Shown here: piece by piece, positions 7,231 through 14,656 of the stretch
Position numbering within the stretch: position 1 is the stretch's first letter
Layout of the letters: each line of letters opens with the position of its first letter
Assembly: GCA_902767135.1 (NCBI GenBank)
Contig: CACXGE010000036.1
Coordinates: forward strand, 1 to 38,743
Direction of reading: 5' to 3'
Source: an uncultured Lachnospiraceae bacterium
GTDB lineage: Bacteria; Bacillota; Clostridia; Lachnospirales; Lachnospiraceae
Length of the DNA stretch: 38,743 nt
Program-made: the position numbers and the translations under genes
The notes under the pieces: model-generated
Databases searched by the model: none
Seen by the model: the letters and a program-made list of their open reading frames with translations, nothing else
Told to the model about the DNA's origin: nothing

Positions 7231-10032
7231 ATGAACTATACTAAAAATAAAGCTTCAAAAAAGCAAAAACAGATTACATCAAAAGGTGCAAGAACCGGGA
7301 GACGTATTTTTGTAACGTTTTTTCAGGTGGCAATGATTTGCATTGTGGCTTTGGCGGTGTTTATTGGTTTTGCAGGTTTTGGAGTGATGAAGGGAATTAT
7401 TGACAGTGCTCCGGAAATATCTGAGATGAATGTAGTGCCAACAGGATATTCTTCTTTTGTGTATGATAAAGATGGCAATGAACTGGTAAAATTGGTGGCG
7501 CAAAATTCCAATCGTATTCCGGTATCTATAGATAAGATACCAAAGCAGCTTCAGAATGCCTTTGTTGCAATCGAGGATGAAAGATTTTATGAACACAACG
7601 GTATTGATTTAAAGGGTATTATGAGAGCCGGGTATAAAGGCTTAACTTCCGGACATTTCTCAGAGGGTGCAAGTACCATCACACAGCAGTTGATAAAAAA
7701 CAATGTATTCACTGACTGGGTGGATGGAGAATCTGGCATAGAAAAGGTTAAGAGAAAGCTACAGGAGCAATACTTAGCCATAGAATTGTCAAAAATTATG
7801 AGTAAGGAAGAGGTGTTGGAAAACTATTTAAATACCATCAACTTAGGACAGAATACCTTGGGAGTACAGGCGGCATCCAAGAGATATTTTAATAAAGATG
7901 TATCGGAGCTTACCATATCAGAATGTGCAGTGATTGCAGCTATTACACAGAATCCATCAAAGTATAATCCTATTTCACATCCTGAGTACAATAAGGAACG
8001 TAGGCAGAAGGTTTTGGATGATATGAAAGAACAAGGATATATCACAGAGGAAGAATACCAGACAGCCATAAATGAAAATGTTTATGACAGAATTCAGGTG
8101 GTAAATTCAGACACAGAGGAAAAGAAAATATACAGTTATTATGTAGATGAAGTGACAGAAGAAGTGATGAAGGATTTACAGGAACAACTGGGATACACCG
8201 CAAATCAGGCCTACTATGCCTTATACAGTGGTGGTCTAAAGATTTATACCGTTCAGGACCCGGAAATTCAGAAAATCTGTGACGAAGAATTTTCCAATAC
8301 AGACAATTATCCTGCGGGTACAAAGGTTTCTCTATCTTATGAGCTTTCCGTTGAAACCAAAGGTGGAGAGATTGTAAATCACAGTGTTCAGATGCTAGAA
8401 GAGTATTTTAAGGAACAGGAGGGAAGTGACTTTGACCTGGTGTTTAAGGATGAGGAAACTGCCAGAAGTTATGTTCAAAAGTACAAGGAAGCAAAGCTTT
8501 CTTCCACGGATAAGATCATAGGTGAAAAGATTACAATTACACCACAGCCACAGTGTTCTTTTACTATTATGGACCAACATACCGGCTATGTAAAAGCAGT
8601 GGTAGGTGGAAGGGGAACCAAGGAAGCCAGCCTTACATTAAACAGGGCAACCAACACCATGCGTCAGCCAGGTTCCACGTTCAAGGTGTTGGCAGCATAT
8701 GCACCTGCCCTGGATACAGGAGCCAAGACATTGGCATCTGTACAGGATGATACAGAATACTATTATTCTAACGGACGCAAAGTAAGCAACTGGTACAGCT
8801 CAGGATACAAGGGATTATGTACCATTCGTTACGGAATTGAGCAGTCCTTAAATATTGTGGCAGTAAAAACCTTAACAGACATTACACCACAGCTTGGATT
8901 TAATTATTTAAAGAATTTTGGATTTACCACTTTGGTAGAAAGAAGAGAAAATGCCAACGGTGGAGTGGAATCAGATGTAATTCAGGCTCTGGCATTAGGC
9001 GGTGTTACCGATGGTGTAAAGAATATTGAACTAAATGCAGCCTATGCAGCTATTGCCAACGGCGGTCAGTACATGAAACCTATTTATTATACCAAGATTT
9101 TGGATAAAGACGGAAAAGTGCTGTTAGAAAATATTCCACAGACAAAACAGGTGATTAGTCCTCAGGCAGCATATCTGTTAACAGATGCCATGGAGGATGT
9201 TGTCACGAAAGGAACCGGTGGCGCGGCGGCAGTCAGCGGCCAGCATGTGGCTGGTAAGACAGGAACAACTTCCAGCAATAAGGATGTATGGTTTGCTGGA
9301 TATACTCCATATTACACAGCAACCGTATGGGCAGGTTACGATAACAACTTATCTCTGGAAGGAGATGAAAAGAACTTCCACAAGAAGATTTGGAAGAATA
9401 TTATGACAAGAGTCCACGAGGGCCTGGAAGGAACAGAGTTTGAACAGCCGGAAGGAATTGTTACTGCATCCGTATGTAAAAAGTCGGGAAAACTTGCACG
9501 TTCCGGATACTGTGACTGCGACCCTAGAGGAAGTCAGGTGATTACGGAAAAGTTTGCACAAGGAACTGTTCCTACAGAATACTGTGATACTCATGTGCGT
9601 GTGAATATTTGTGCCATGACAGGATCCATTGCCGGAGAGTATTGTCCGTTTATTTCGGAATCCAGAGTGTATATTTTAAGACCAGACAGTAGTTATTCGG
9701 TGACTGCTAACGGTTCTAAAGTTTTGGGAACTACAGCGGATTCTCCATATCAGATTACATCGTCTCAGATTTCAGCAGGCTGTGCACTGCATGGTGGAAC
9801 AGGTTCTGTAAATGCCCAGACCGTTGATCCGGCGGCTCAGGCAGCAGCCCAGGCAGCGGCCCAGCAGGCGGCAGCTCAGGCAGCGGCCCAGCAGGCGGCA
9901 GAACAGGCAGCGGCTCAGCAGGCGGCAGCTCAGGCGGCGGCTCAGCAAGCAGCAGAACAGGCAGCCCAGCAAGCGGCCCAGCAGATGGATCCGGCGGCAG
10001 GAGCAAATGTACCAGACGAGGCAGCGGAATAA
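7231..10032 (+). CDS. Class A penicillin-binding protein (PBP1A type)
   Basis: Bifunctional peptidoglycan synthase of 933 residues. The order is a basic cytoplasmic tail, one membrane helix (about 25-50), a GT51 transglycosylase domain with AIEDERFYEH (catalytic Glu115) and GASTITQQLIKN, and a transpeptidase domain with all three motifs: STFK (catalytic Ser482), SLN (539-541) and KTGT (676-679). It polymerises lipid II and cross-links the strands outside the membrane. Start: ATG at 7231 has AAGGAGGT 4 bases upstream; an upstream in-frame GTG at 7165 lacks a site and was not used. The C-terminus (about residues 866-920) is a low-complexity Ala/Gln/Glu repeat, and four cysteines near residue 750-765 recall the linker seen in some clostridial PBPs. 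The gene is transcribed from its own promoter. Confidence 0.95.
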   Translation: MNYTKNKASKKQKQITSKGARTGRRIFVTFFQVAMICIVALAVFIGFAGFGVMKGIIDSAPEISEMNVVPTGYSSFVYDKDGNELVKLVAQNSNRIPVSIDKIPKQLQNAFVAIEDERFYEHNGIDLKGIMRAGYKGLTSGHFSEGASTITQQLIKNNVFTDWVDGESGIEKVKRKLQEQYLAIELSKIMSKEEVLENYLNTINLGQNTLGVQAASKRYFNKDVSELTISECAVIAAITQNPSKYNPISHPEYNKERRQKVLDDMKEQGYITEEEYQTAINENVYDRIQVVNSDTEEKKIYSYYVDEVTEEVMKDLQEQLGYTANQAYYALYSGGLKIYTVQDPEIQKICDEEFSNTDNYPAGTKVSLSYELSVETKGGEIVNHSVQMLEEYFKEQEGSDFDLVFKDEETARSYVQKYKEAKLSSTDKIIGEKITITPQPQCSFTIMDQHTGYVKAVVGGRGTKEASLTLNRATNTMRQPGSTFKVLAAYAPALDTGAKTLASVQDDTEYYYSNGRKVSNWYSSGYKGLCTIRYGIEQSLNIVAVKTLTDITPQLGFNYLKNFGFTTLVERRENANGGVESDVIQALALGGVTDGVKNIELNAAYAAIANGGQYMKPIYYTKILDKDGKVLLENIPQTKQVISPQAAYLLTDAMEDVVTKGTGGAAAVSGQHVAGKTGTTSSNKDVWFAGYTPYYTATVWAGYDNNLSLEGDEKNFHKKIWKNIMTRVHEGLEGTEFEQPEGIVTASVCKKSGKLARSGYCDCDPRGSQVITEKFAQGTVPTEYCDTHVRVNICAMTGSIAGEYCPFISESRVYILRPDSSYSVTANGSKVLGTTADSPYQITSSQISAGCALHGGTGSVNAQTVDPAAQAAAQAAAQQAAAQAAAQQAAEQAAAQQAAAQAAAQQAAEQAAQQAAQQMDPAAGANVPDEAAE
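9828..9990 (+). repeat. Ala/Gln codon repeat in the PBP C-terminus
   Basis: GC-rich degenerate tandem units of the form CAGGCAGCGGCCCAG and CAGGCGGCAGCTCAG encode runs of QAAAQAAAQQ with some Glu. Base composition differs sharply from the AT-rich surroundings. The unit structure (15 to 33 bases, shuffled) makes slippage and length variation between strains likely. Confidence 0.85.
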
Positions 10033-10052
10033 AATTAGGTTAGGACAGATAA

Positions 10053-10709
10053 ATGGAAGAAAATTATACATGTATTTATACTGGCGGACAGGGAGAGATA
10101 GTAGAAAAGAAATCCCGCTTTATTGCCACAGTAGAAGTAGTGGAGAGCGAAGAAGAGGCTCTTGCTTTTATCGAAAAAGTAAAGAAAAAATATTGGGATG
10201 CCAGACACAACTGTTTTGCTTTTATTGTTGGAAAGCGAGGAGAACTGGAGCGCTGCAGCGATGATGGTGAACCACAGGGAACAGCAGGCAAGCCGATGTT
10301 GGAAGTGTTACGGGGAAAGAAGCTTTGTAATGTGGCTGTTGTGGTCACCAGATATTTTGGTGGCACACTGCTGGGCACTGGAGGGCTTGTACGTGCTTAT
10401 ACCCAGGCTACCAAGGCAGGTCTTGAGAAGAGCATAATCATAGAAAAATGTTATGCCGTCAAAGTATCCTTGCATACTGACTATAATGGAATTGGAAAAA
10501 TTCAGTATATATTGGGACAGAACAATATCAAAATTATAGATTCCGAGTATGCCCAACAAGTGGTGATAACTGCCCTGGTTCCATTTTCCCAAGTGGATGC
10601 CATTATGGCTGAAATAACGGAAGGCACCAATGGGAAATGCCAGATGGAATGTGGAGACAAGGTCTATTTTGCAGTGGTAGACAAGGAAATTATTATCTTT
10701 GAAGAGTAA
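10053..10709 (+). CDS. YigZ family (IMPACT/UPF0029) protein
   Basis: A 218-residue cytoplasmic protein. The N-terminal IMPACT domain (about 1-125) contains SRFIATVEVV, CSDDGEPQGTAGKPML and VTRYFGGTLLGTGGLVRAYT, which are diagnostic for the family. A smaller C-terminal ferredoxin-like domain follows (about 135-215). The length matches the usual 200-220 residues. Family members have been linked to translation control or nucleic-acid binding, but the biochemical role is not settled. The gene lies 20 bases after the PBP gene and its TAA forms part of the region giving the AAGGAG site for thyA, so these genes are probably cotranscribed. Confidence 0.9.
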   Translation: MEENYTCIYTGGQGEIVEKKSRFIATVEVVESEEEALAFIEKVKKKYWDARHNCFAFIVGKRGELERCSDDGEPQGTAGKPMLEVLRGKKLCNVAVVVTRYFGGTLLGTGGLVRAYTQATKAGLEKSIIIEKCYAVKVSLHTDYNGIGKIQYILGQNNIKIIDSEYAQQVVITALVPFSQVDAIMAEITEGTNGKCQMECGDKVYFAVVDKEIIIFEE

Positions 10710-10719
10710 GGAGAAGCAA

Positions 10720-11568
10720 ATGAGTTTAGCAGATGATATTTTTGTGAAAATGTGTCAGGATATCATTGACAATGGATATAGTACAGAAGGTGAGAAAGTT
10801 CGCCCAAAATGGGAAGATGGAAGCTTTGCATATACCATAAAACAGTTTGGTGTGGTAAATCGATATGATTTGTCGAAAGAATTTCCAGCCATTACCTTGA
10901 GAAGGACAGCAATTAAGAGTGCGATGGATGAAATCCTATGGATTTGGCAGAAAAAGTCCAACAATATTAAAGACTTAAACAGTCACATTTGGGATAGCTG
11001 GGCAGATGAAAGCGGTTCCATTGGAAAGGCATATGGATATCAACTGGGTGTAAAACATCGTTACAAGGAAGGTATGATGGACCAGGTGGACAGAGTGTTG
11101 TACGATTTAAAGAACAATCCATACAGTAGAAGAATCATGACAAATATCTATGTACATCAGGATTTAAGTGAAATGAATCTGTACCCATGTGCTTACAGCA
11201 TGACCTTTAATGTGACGCAGAAAAAAGGATCGGACAAACTGACATTAAATGGTATTTTAAACCAGCGTTCACAGGATATTCTGACGGCCAATAACTGGAA
11301 TGTATGTCAGTATGCCCTGCTTCTTATGATGTTTGCACAGGTATCAGATATGGAAGCTGGGGAATTGGTTCATGTGATTGCAGATGCGCATATTTACGAC
11401 AGACATATTCCATTGGTGAAAGAACTGATTGGCAGGGAGACCTATCCGGCACCCAAAGTCACATTGAATCCTGAAATTCATGATTTTTACAAGTTCACAA
11501 CAGATGATGTTTGTGTAGAAGATTATATCACCGGCCCACAGATTAAGAATATTCCGGTTGCTATCTAA
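10720..11568 (+). CDS. thyA: Thymidylate synthase
   Basis: A 282-residue enzyme that makes dTMP from dUMP with methylene-tetrahydrofolate, giving dihydrofolate, the substrate of the next gene product. Visible motifs are the catalytic cysteine in YPCAYSMTFNV (Cys157), LNQRSQDILTANNWNVCQY (phosphate and dUMP contacts) and HVIADAHIYDRH near the C-terminus. The residue after PC is Ala where most ThyA proteins have His; related clostridial sequences share this form. Start: ATG at 10720 has AAGGAG 6 bases upstream. An in-frame TTG at 10699 lies inside the previous gene and has no site. Forms a folate/dTMP cassette with folA. Confidence 0.93.
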   Translation: MSLADDIFVKMCQDIIDNGYSTEGEKVRPKWEDGSFAYTIKQFGVVNRYDLSKEFPAITLRRTAIKSAMDEILWIWQKKSNNIKDLNSHIWDSWADESGSIGKAYGYQLGVKHRYKEGMMDQVDRVLYDLKNNPYSRRIMTNIYVHQDLSEMNLYPCAYSMTFNVTQKKGSDKLTLNGILNQRSQDILTANNWNVCQYALLLMMFAQVSDMEAGELVHVIADAHIYDRHIPLVKELIGRETYPAPKVTLNPEIHDFYKFTTDDVCVEDYITGPQIKNIPVAI

Positions 11569-11597
11569 AAAAATAGGATAAAAAGAAGGAGAAAGAT

Positions 11598-12089
11598 ATG
11601 AATTTAATTGTAGCAGTGGATGAAAACTGGGCCATAGGATTAAAAAATAAGCTTTTGGTTCGGATTCCAAGTGATCAGAAATTTTTTCGTCAGGAGACCA
11701 CGGGAAAGGTTGTAGTATTGGGAAGAAAGACCTTAGAGACATTTCCAGGGGGGCTGCCACTAAAGAACAGAACGAATATCATTTTATCTACCGACAGAAA
11801 TTATAAGGTGAAAGATGCAGTTGTGGTTCATTCGATTCCAGAACTATTAGAAGAGTTAAAGCAGTATGACTCCAAAGATGTGTATATTATCGGAGGGGAA
11901 AGCATTTACAGGCAGATGTTACCTTATTGTGACACAGCACATGTAACCAAGATATATCATTCCTATGAAGCGGATACCTATTTTCCAAACCTGGATGAAC
12001 TGCCGGAATGGGAGATTACAGCTACCAGTGAGGAACAGACATACTTTGATTTGGAGTTTGAATTTATAAAATACGAAAGAAGTGTGTAG
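11598..12089 (+). CDS. folA: Dihydrofolate reductase
   Basis: A 163-residue enzyme that regenerates tetrahydrofolate with NADPH after the ThyA reaction. The N-terminal MNLIVAVDENWAIGLKNKLL, the catalytic acid in IPSDQKFFR (Asp26), the cofactor loop VVLGRKTLETFPGG and VYIIGGESIYRQML are all typical of bacterial DHFR. The length is normal. AGAAGGAGA lies 6 bases before the ATG. It follows thyA after 29 bases without a terminator. Confidence 0.95.
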   Translation: MNLIVAVDENWAIGLKNKLLVRIPSDQKFFRQETTGKVVVLGRKTLETFPGGLPLKNRTNIILSTDRNYKVKDAVVVHSIPELLEELKQYDSKDVYIIGGESIYRQMLPYCDTAHVTKIYHSYEADTYFPNLDELPEWEITATSEEQTYFDLEFEFIKYERSV

Positions 12090-12092
12090 AAA

Positions 12093-13037
12093 GTGGAAAA
12101 TTTTATCTATAGTATCAATGCTACTTTGCCTGTGTTTTTGGTAATTGTGCTTGGATATGTGTTAATGCAGACCAAGATGCTAAACGAGAACTTTGTGACG
12201 GTTGCAAATAAGTTTAATTTTCAGGTTACCCTGCCGTTTTTGGTGTTTAAAGATATCTCCAGTGCCAATGTGAGAGAAAATTTTGACCTGAAATTTGTCT
12301 TGTTTTGCGCAGGGGCTACCACCCTTTGTTTTTTTACAATCTGGGGCGTAACTAAATTATTTGTCAAGGATACATCGATTCATGGAGCTTTTGTTCAGGC
12401 ATCTTTTCGAAGCAGCGCAGCGGTTATGGGGATAGCATTTATACAAAATATATATGGAAATTCCGGGATGGCACCGATGATGATTATTGGCTCGGTGCCA
12501 CTTTATAATGTTTTTTCCGTGATTGTATTGACTATGGAGGCAAATGAGGAAGTACAAGGATATGACAGAATAAAAAAAGCTATGTTAGGAATTCTTACCA
12601 ACCCCATTATTATCGGAATTCTTTTGGGATTGCTGGTTTCCATATCTGGGATTACGTTTCCAACAGTTGTAAACAAAACGGTGCAGAGTATTGCCAGTAT
12701 GGCATCGCCATTGGCGTTAATCGCTATTGGTGCAGGATTTGAGGGAAAAAAGGCATTGGGAAAAATCAAGCCAACCATATGGGTGGCAGCCATAAAACTT
12801 GTGTTTCAGACCATGGTCTTTTTACCCATTGCCTGTATGATGGGATTTCGAACAGAGAAACTGATAGCGATTCTTATTATGTTGGCGGCACCAACCACGC
12901 CAAGTTGTTATATTATGGCAAAAAACATGAAAAATGATGGGGTGCTGACGGCAAGCTCTGTGGTGGTTACCACACTCTGTTCCTCTGTGACATTAACATT
13001 ATGGATATATATACTTAGGAGTATGGGATTGATATAG
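12093..13037 (+). CDS. AEC (auxin efflux carrier) family permease
   Basis: A 314-residue integral membrane protein with about ten helices in two repeats. Features include the N-terminal LPVFLVIVLGYVLMQTKML and the later NPIIIGILLGLLVSISGITFP and APTTPSCYIMAKNM, which fit the AEC family. Bacterial members move organic anions such as malate, but no substrate can be read here. The start is GTG, 3 bases after folA, with only a weak ribosome site, so translation may depend on coupling to folA. A strong terminator follows within 150 bases. Confidence 0.88.
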   Translation: MENFIYSINATLPVFLVIVLGYVLMQTKMLNENFVTVANKFNFQVTLPFLVFKDISSANVRENFDLKFVLFCAGATTLCFFTIWGVTKLFVKDTSIHGAFVQASFRSSAAVMGIAFIQNIYGNSGMAPMMIIGSVPLYNVFSVIVLTMEANEEVQGYDRIKKAMLGILTNPIIIGILLGLLVSISGITFPTVVNKTVQSIASMASPLALIAIGAGFEGKKALGKIKPTIWVAAIKLVFQTMVFLPIACMMGFRTEKLIAILIMLAAPTTPSCYIMAKNMKNDGVLTASSVVVTTLCSSVTLTLWIYILRSMGLI

Positions 13038-13045
13038 GAGCTAAG

Positions 13046-13204
13046 ATGGAAACGTTACGAGAAAATTTAGAAAAAAAAGAGATGAAGTTAGAAGAATTAG
13101 AATCGAAAGAAGTAAAATCAGAATCAAAACACAGCATGGAAAACGGGGTCGTATCCATCTTTTCAGGATACGACCCCGTTTTCCTACACTACAAAATTTT
13201 GTGA
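13046..13204 (+). CDS. Small ORF of 52 codons running through a terminator
   Basis: ATG at 13046 has AGGAG 5 bases upstream and opens a 52-residue frame. The first 30 residues are highly charged (Glu/Lys-rich, METLRENLEKKEMKLEELES). The rest is encoded by the stem-loop described at 13138-13184. No family is recognised. The good ribosome site and helix-forming start favour translation; the terminator inside the frame argues that it is a degraded gene end or a non-coding coincidence. It could be a remnant of a coiled-coil segment like that of the nuclease downstream. Confidence 0.3.
   Translation: METLRENLEKKEMKLEELESKEVKSESKHSMENGVVSIFSGYDPVFLHYKIL
13138..13184. terminator. Strong bidirectional terminator hairpin
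   Basis: The 19-base arm at 13138-13156 (starting GGAAAACGGGG) is a perfect complement of 13166-13184 (ending CCCCGTTTTCC), with a 9-base loop. The A-rich and T-rich flanks are inside the stem, so it can act on both strands. It closes the run from the PBP gene to the AEC permease. Confidence 0.85.
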
Positions 13205-13343
13205 AAAATTCACTATAAAGAAAAATCTAAAAGACAGAATTGTTACAGTACACAGATACCTGTGTACTGTAACATACATTTTTGTAACAGTTTAGCCTAT
13301 GGCTGAACTGTTACAAATTTGGGTCAAAAGAGACAAATTTAGA
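13205..13343. repeat. Intergenic stretch with two large hairpin repeats
   Basis: No gene is seen here. Two palindromes sit side by side. The first, 13241-13274, is a perfect 15-bp stem TGTTACAGTACACAG with a 4-base loop (ATAC). The second, 13281-13317, is a 17-bp stem TTTGTAACAGTTTAGCC with loop TAT and one G-U pair. Both have TGTTACAG/CTGTAACA ends. The second shares its core TTTAGCCTATGGC.GAACTGTTA with a copy at 18121-18144. Neither is followed by a T tract, so they look like a dispersed palindromic repeat family and not terminators. Confidence 0.75.
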
Positions 13344-13372
13344 TTGTCAAAGACAAAATTTTATGTTATTAT
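13344..13372 (+). promoter_or_regulatory. Promoter for the Rpn-type nuclease gene
   Basis: TTGTCA (13344-13349) and TATTAT (13367-13372) are separated by 17 bases, and TG at 13364-13365 adds an extended -10 element. The transcript would begin near 13380, giving a leader of about 115 bases that contains the hairpins at 13440-13487. Confidence 0.65.
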
Positions 13373-13439
13373 AAGCGCATCTGGAAGATTCAGGACCAAA
13401 TCGGTCATTCATCCCAGAATTAGTACAACAAAATACAGG

Positions 13440-13487
13440 GGATGAGTGCGAGGAGGACTTTCATTCGCCTCATCCTGGAAGGAGGAT
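13440..13487 (+). promoter_or_regulatory. Alternative hairpins at the nuclease ribosome binding site
   Basis: GGATGAG and GCGA (13440-13446, 13448-13451) pair with TCGC and CTCATCC (13465-13475), an 11-bp stem with one bulged base. The same ATCCT (13472-13476) can instead pair with AGGAT (13483-13487), which is part of the GGAAGGAGG ribosome binding site of the nuclease gene. The two structures exclude each other, so the first would free the site and the second would hide it. No regulation is demonstrated. Confidence 0.4.
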
Positions 13488-13495
13488 TTGTAACT

Positions 13496-14329
13496 ATGAA
13501 GGAACGGAACAGTTATGAGGAGCATGAAAGGGAAGAAATGGAGAAAACCATTGATAAATTGACCCTGTTTGATGATGATTTAATGAGTGCGGTGTTTGAA
13601 CACAACATAGAAGCTACTGAACTGTTGCTGAGAATTATTTTAAAGAAGAAAATGCATGTCATCTACGTGAAGGGGCAGGAACAATTAAAGAACCCTATAC
13701 AAAAGGGAAGAAGCATTACCCTGGATATCAAGGCCATAGATGAATATGGCAAGCATATCAATATTGAGGTACAGAGAAAGAAATCCGGAGCCCACGTGAG
13801 AAGGGCAAGGTTTCACAGTTCCATGGTGGATGTGCGAATGTTGAAGAAAGGACAAAAGTTTAAGGAATTAAAGGATTCCTATGTGATATTCATATGTGAA
13901 AAGGATATATTTAAAGCAGGAAACCCAGTCTATCATATTAATAGAACCATAGCGGAGACCGGAAAGAAGTTTGGGGATGGTTCTCATATAGTGTATGTTA
14001 ACGGAGAATATAAAGGTAATAATGCCATAGGAAAACTGATTCAAGACTTTAAATGTCAGTCATCAAAGGAAATGCAGTACAAGGAACTGGCAGAAGGTGT
14101 AAGATATTATAAGGAGACAGAGGAAGGAAGGGATATTATGTGTGAAGCATTTGAAAAACTAGCAAACCAAAGAGTAAAGCGAATCAAGGAGGAAAAAGAT
14201 AGGGAGATCCAAGAGAAAGAAGAACAGATCCAAGAGAAAGAAGAACAGATCCAAGAGAAGGAAAAAAAGATTCAGGAGCAACAACGTATCATAGAAGAAT
14301 TAAAAAGGGAATTAGGGAAAAATGTTTAA
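13496..14329 (+). CDS. Rpn/PDDEXK_2 family nuclease with C-terminal coiled coil
   Basis: A 277-residue protein of the Rpn / putative transposase PD-(D/E)XK family. The N-terminal part has LTLFDDDLMSAVFEHNIEAT, typical of the group. The nuclease core has Asp77 in ITLDIKAID and Glu91-x-Gln93 in INIEVQRKK, the ExQ variant of the motif. RRARFHSSMVDVRMLKKGQ follows as usual. The C-terminus (about residues 215-275) is a heptad coiled coil built from tandem IQEKEEQ repeats. Start: ATG at 13496 has GGAAGGAGG 10 bases upstream; an upstream in-frame ATG at 13442 lies in a hairpin and has only a weak site. Relatives (E. coli RpnA) are recombination-promoting DNases, and some family members take part in phage defence; the role here is open. 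Confidence 0.85.
   Translation: MKERNSYEEHEREEMEKTIDKLTLFDDDLMSAVFEHNIEATELLLRIILKKKMHVIYVKGQEQLKNPIQKGRSITLDIKAIDEYGKHINIEVQRKKSGAHVRRARFHSSMVDVRMLKKGQKFKELKDSYVIFICEKDIFKAGNPVYHINRTIAETGKKFGDGSHIVYVNGEYKGNNAIGKLIQDFKCQSSKEMQYKELAEGVRYYKETEEGRDIMCEAFEKLANQRVKRIKEEKDREIQEKEEQIQEKEEQIQEKEKKIQEQQRIIEELKRELGKNV
14204..14266 (+). repeat. 21-bp tandem repeats encoding the coiled coil
   Basis: Three units of the form CAGATCCAAGAGAAAGAAGAA (first one beginning GAG, last one diverged) lie head to tail, followed by a more diverged unit. Each encodes one heptad of the nuclease C-terminus. Near identity of the first two units suggests recent slippage. Confidence 0.85.
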
Positions 14330-14557
14330 AAAATCTAGACTCTAGATACAACTAAATAGGTGAAAACAGAATCAACATCAGATTACTTCGGTCTGGTGTT
14401 GTTTTCTGTCAAAACCCATTGCTTTTCCATAGAAAGCAAACCATGTAAAATGGGAAAAATGATACGTAAATAACCCCCAAAAATTTCAAAAAAAAGTAAA
14501 AGTATCTAAAAAAAATCACGAAAAATGGGGAATCTAAGACAAAATCTTCTTAAAAAA
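14330..14557. other. Intergenic stretch with palindrome, hairpin and A-tracts
   Basis: Together with the promoter and leader that follow, this is a 327-base stretch without a convincing gene. It holds a 15-bp palindrome (ATCTAGA-C-TCTAGAT, 14331-14345) just after the nuclease stop, the terminator at 14373-14406, and a small hairpin TTGCTTT/AAAGCAA (14419-14425 with 14433-14439). Repeated A-tracts between about 14475 and 14525 could bend the DNA or act as an upstream promoter element. A GTG frame of 37 codons across the terminator was not accepted as a gene. Confidence 0.6.
14373..14406 (+). terminator. Terminator after the nuclease gene
   Basis: CAACATCAGA (14373-14382) pairs with TCTGGTGTTG (14392-14401), ten base pairs with one G-U, followed by TTTTC. 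It ends transcription from the nuclease gene before the glycan operon promoter. Confidence 0.75.
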
Positions 14558-14586
14558 TTGACATCCATCAGGGGAACGAATATAAT
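14558..14586 (+). promoter_or_regulatory. Consensus sigma-A promoter of the glycan operon
   Basis: TTGACA (14558-14563) and TATAAT (14581-14586) match both consensus hexamers exactly with a 17-base spacer. Transcription would start near 14593, leaving a leader of about 64 bases that includes a hairpin AGTGGGT/ACCCATT (14608-14614 with 14624-14630). This suggests strong basal transcription of the surface glycan genes. Confidence 0.9.
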
Positions 14587-14656
14587 AGGAAAATGTGAAA
14601 CTAGAGAAAGTGGGTTGGTGAGCACCCATTGAATATAGAAACAAAGGGAGTAAAAT

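Noticed and set aside
9755..10071. Long reverse-strand and alternate-frame ORFs over the Ala/Gln repeat
   Set aside because: They are shadows of GC-rich repeat DNA inside the PBP gene; translations are low-complexity Leu/Pro/Arg and have no ribosome sites.
13205..13343. CRISPR array
   Set aside because: Only two different palindromes occur, without regularly spaced identical repeats or cas genes nearby.
13442..13495. Upstream in-frame ATG as the start of the first nuclease
   Set aside because: The extra 18 residues are encoded by a hairpin and have only a weak site, whereas ATG 13496 has GGAAGGAGG. It is kept as a regulatory possibility only.
14363..14470. GTG-start frame of 37 codons after the nuclease gene
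   Set aside because: It reads through the terminator and a second hairpin, lacks a good ribosome site and shows no recognisable pattern.
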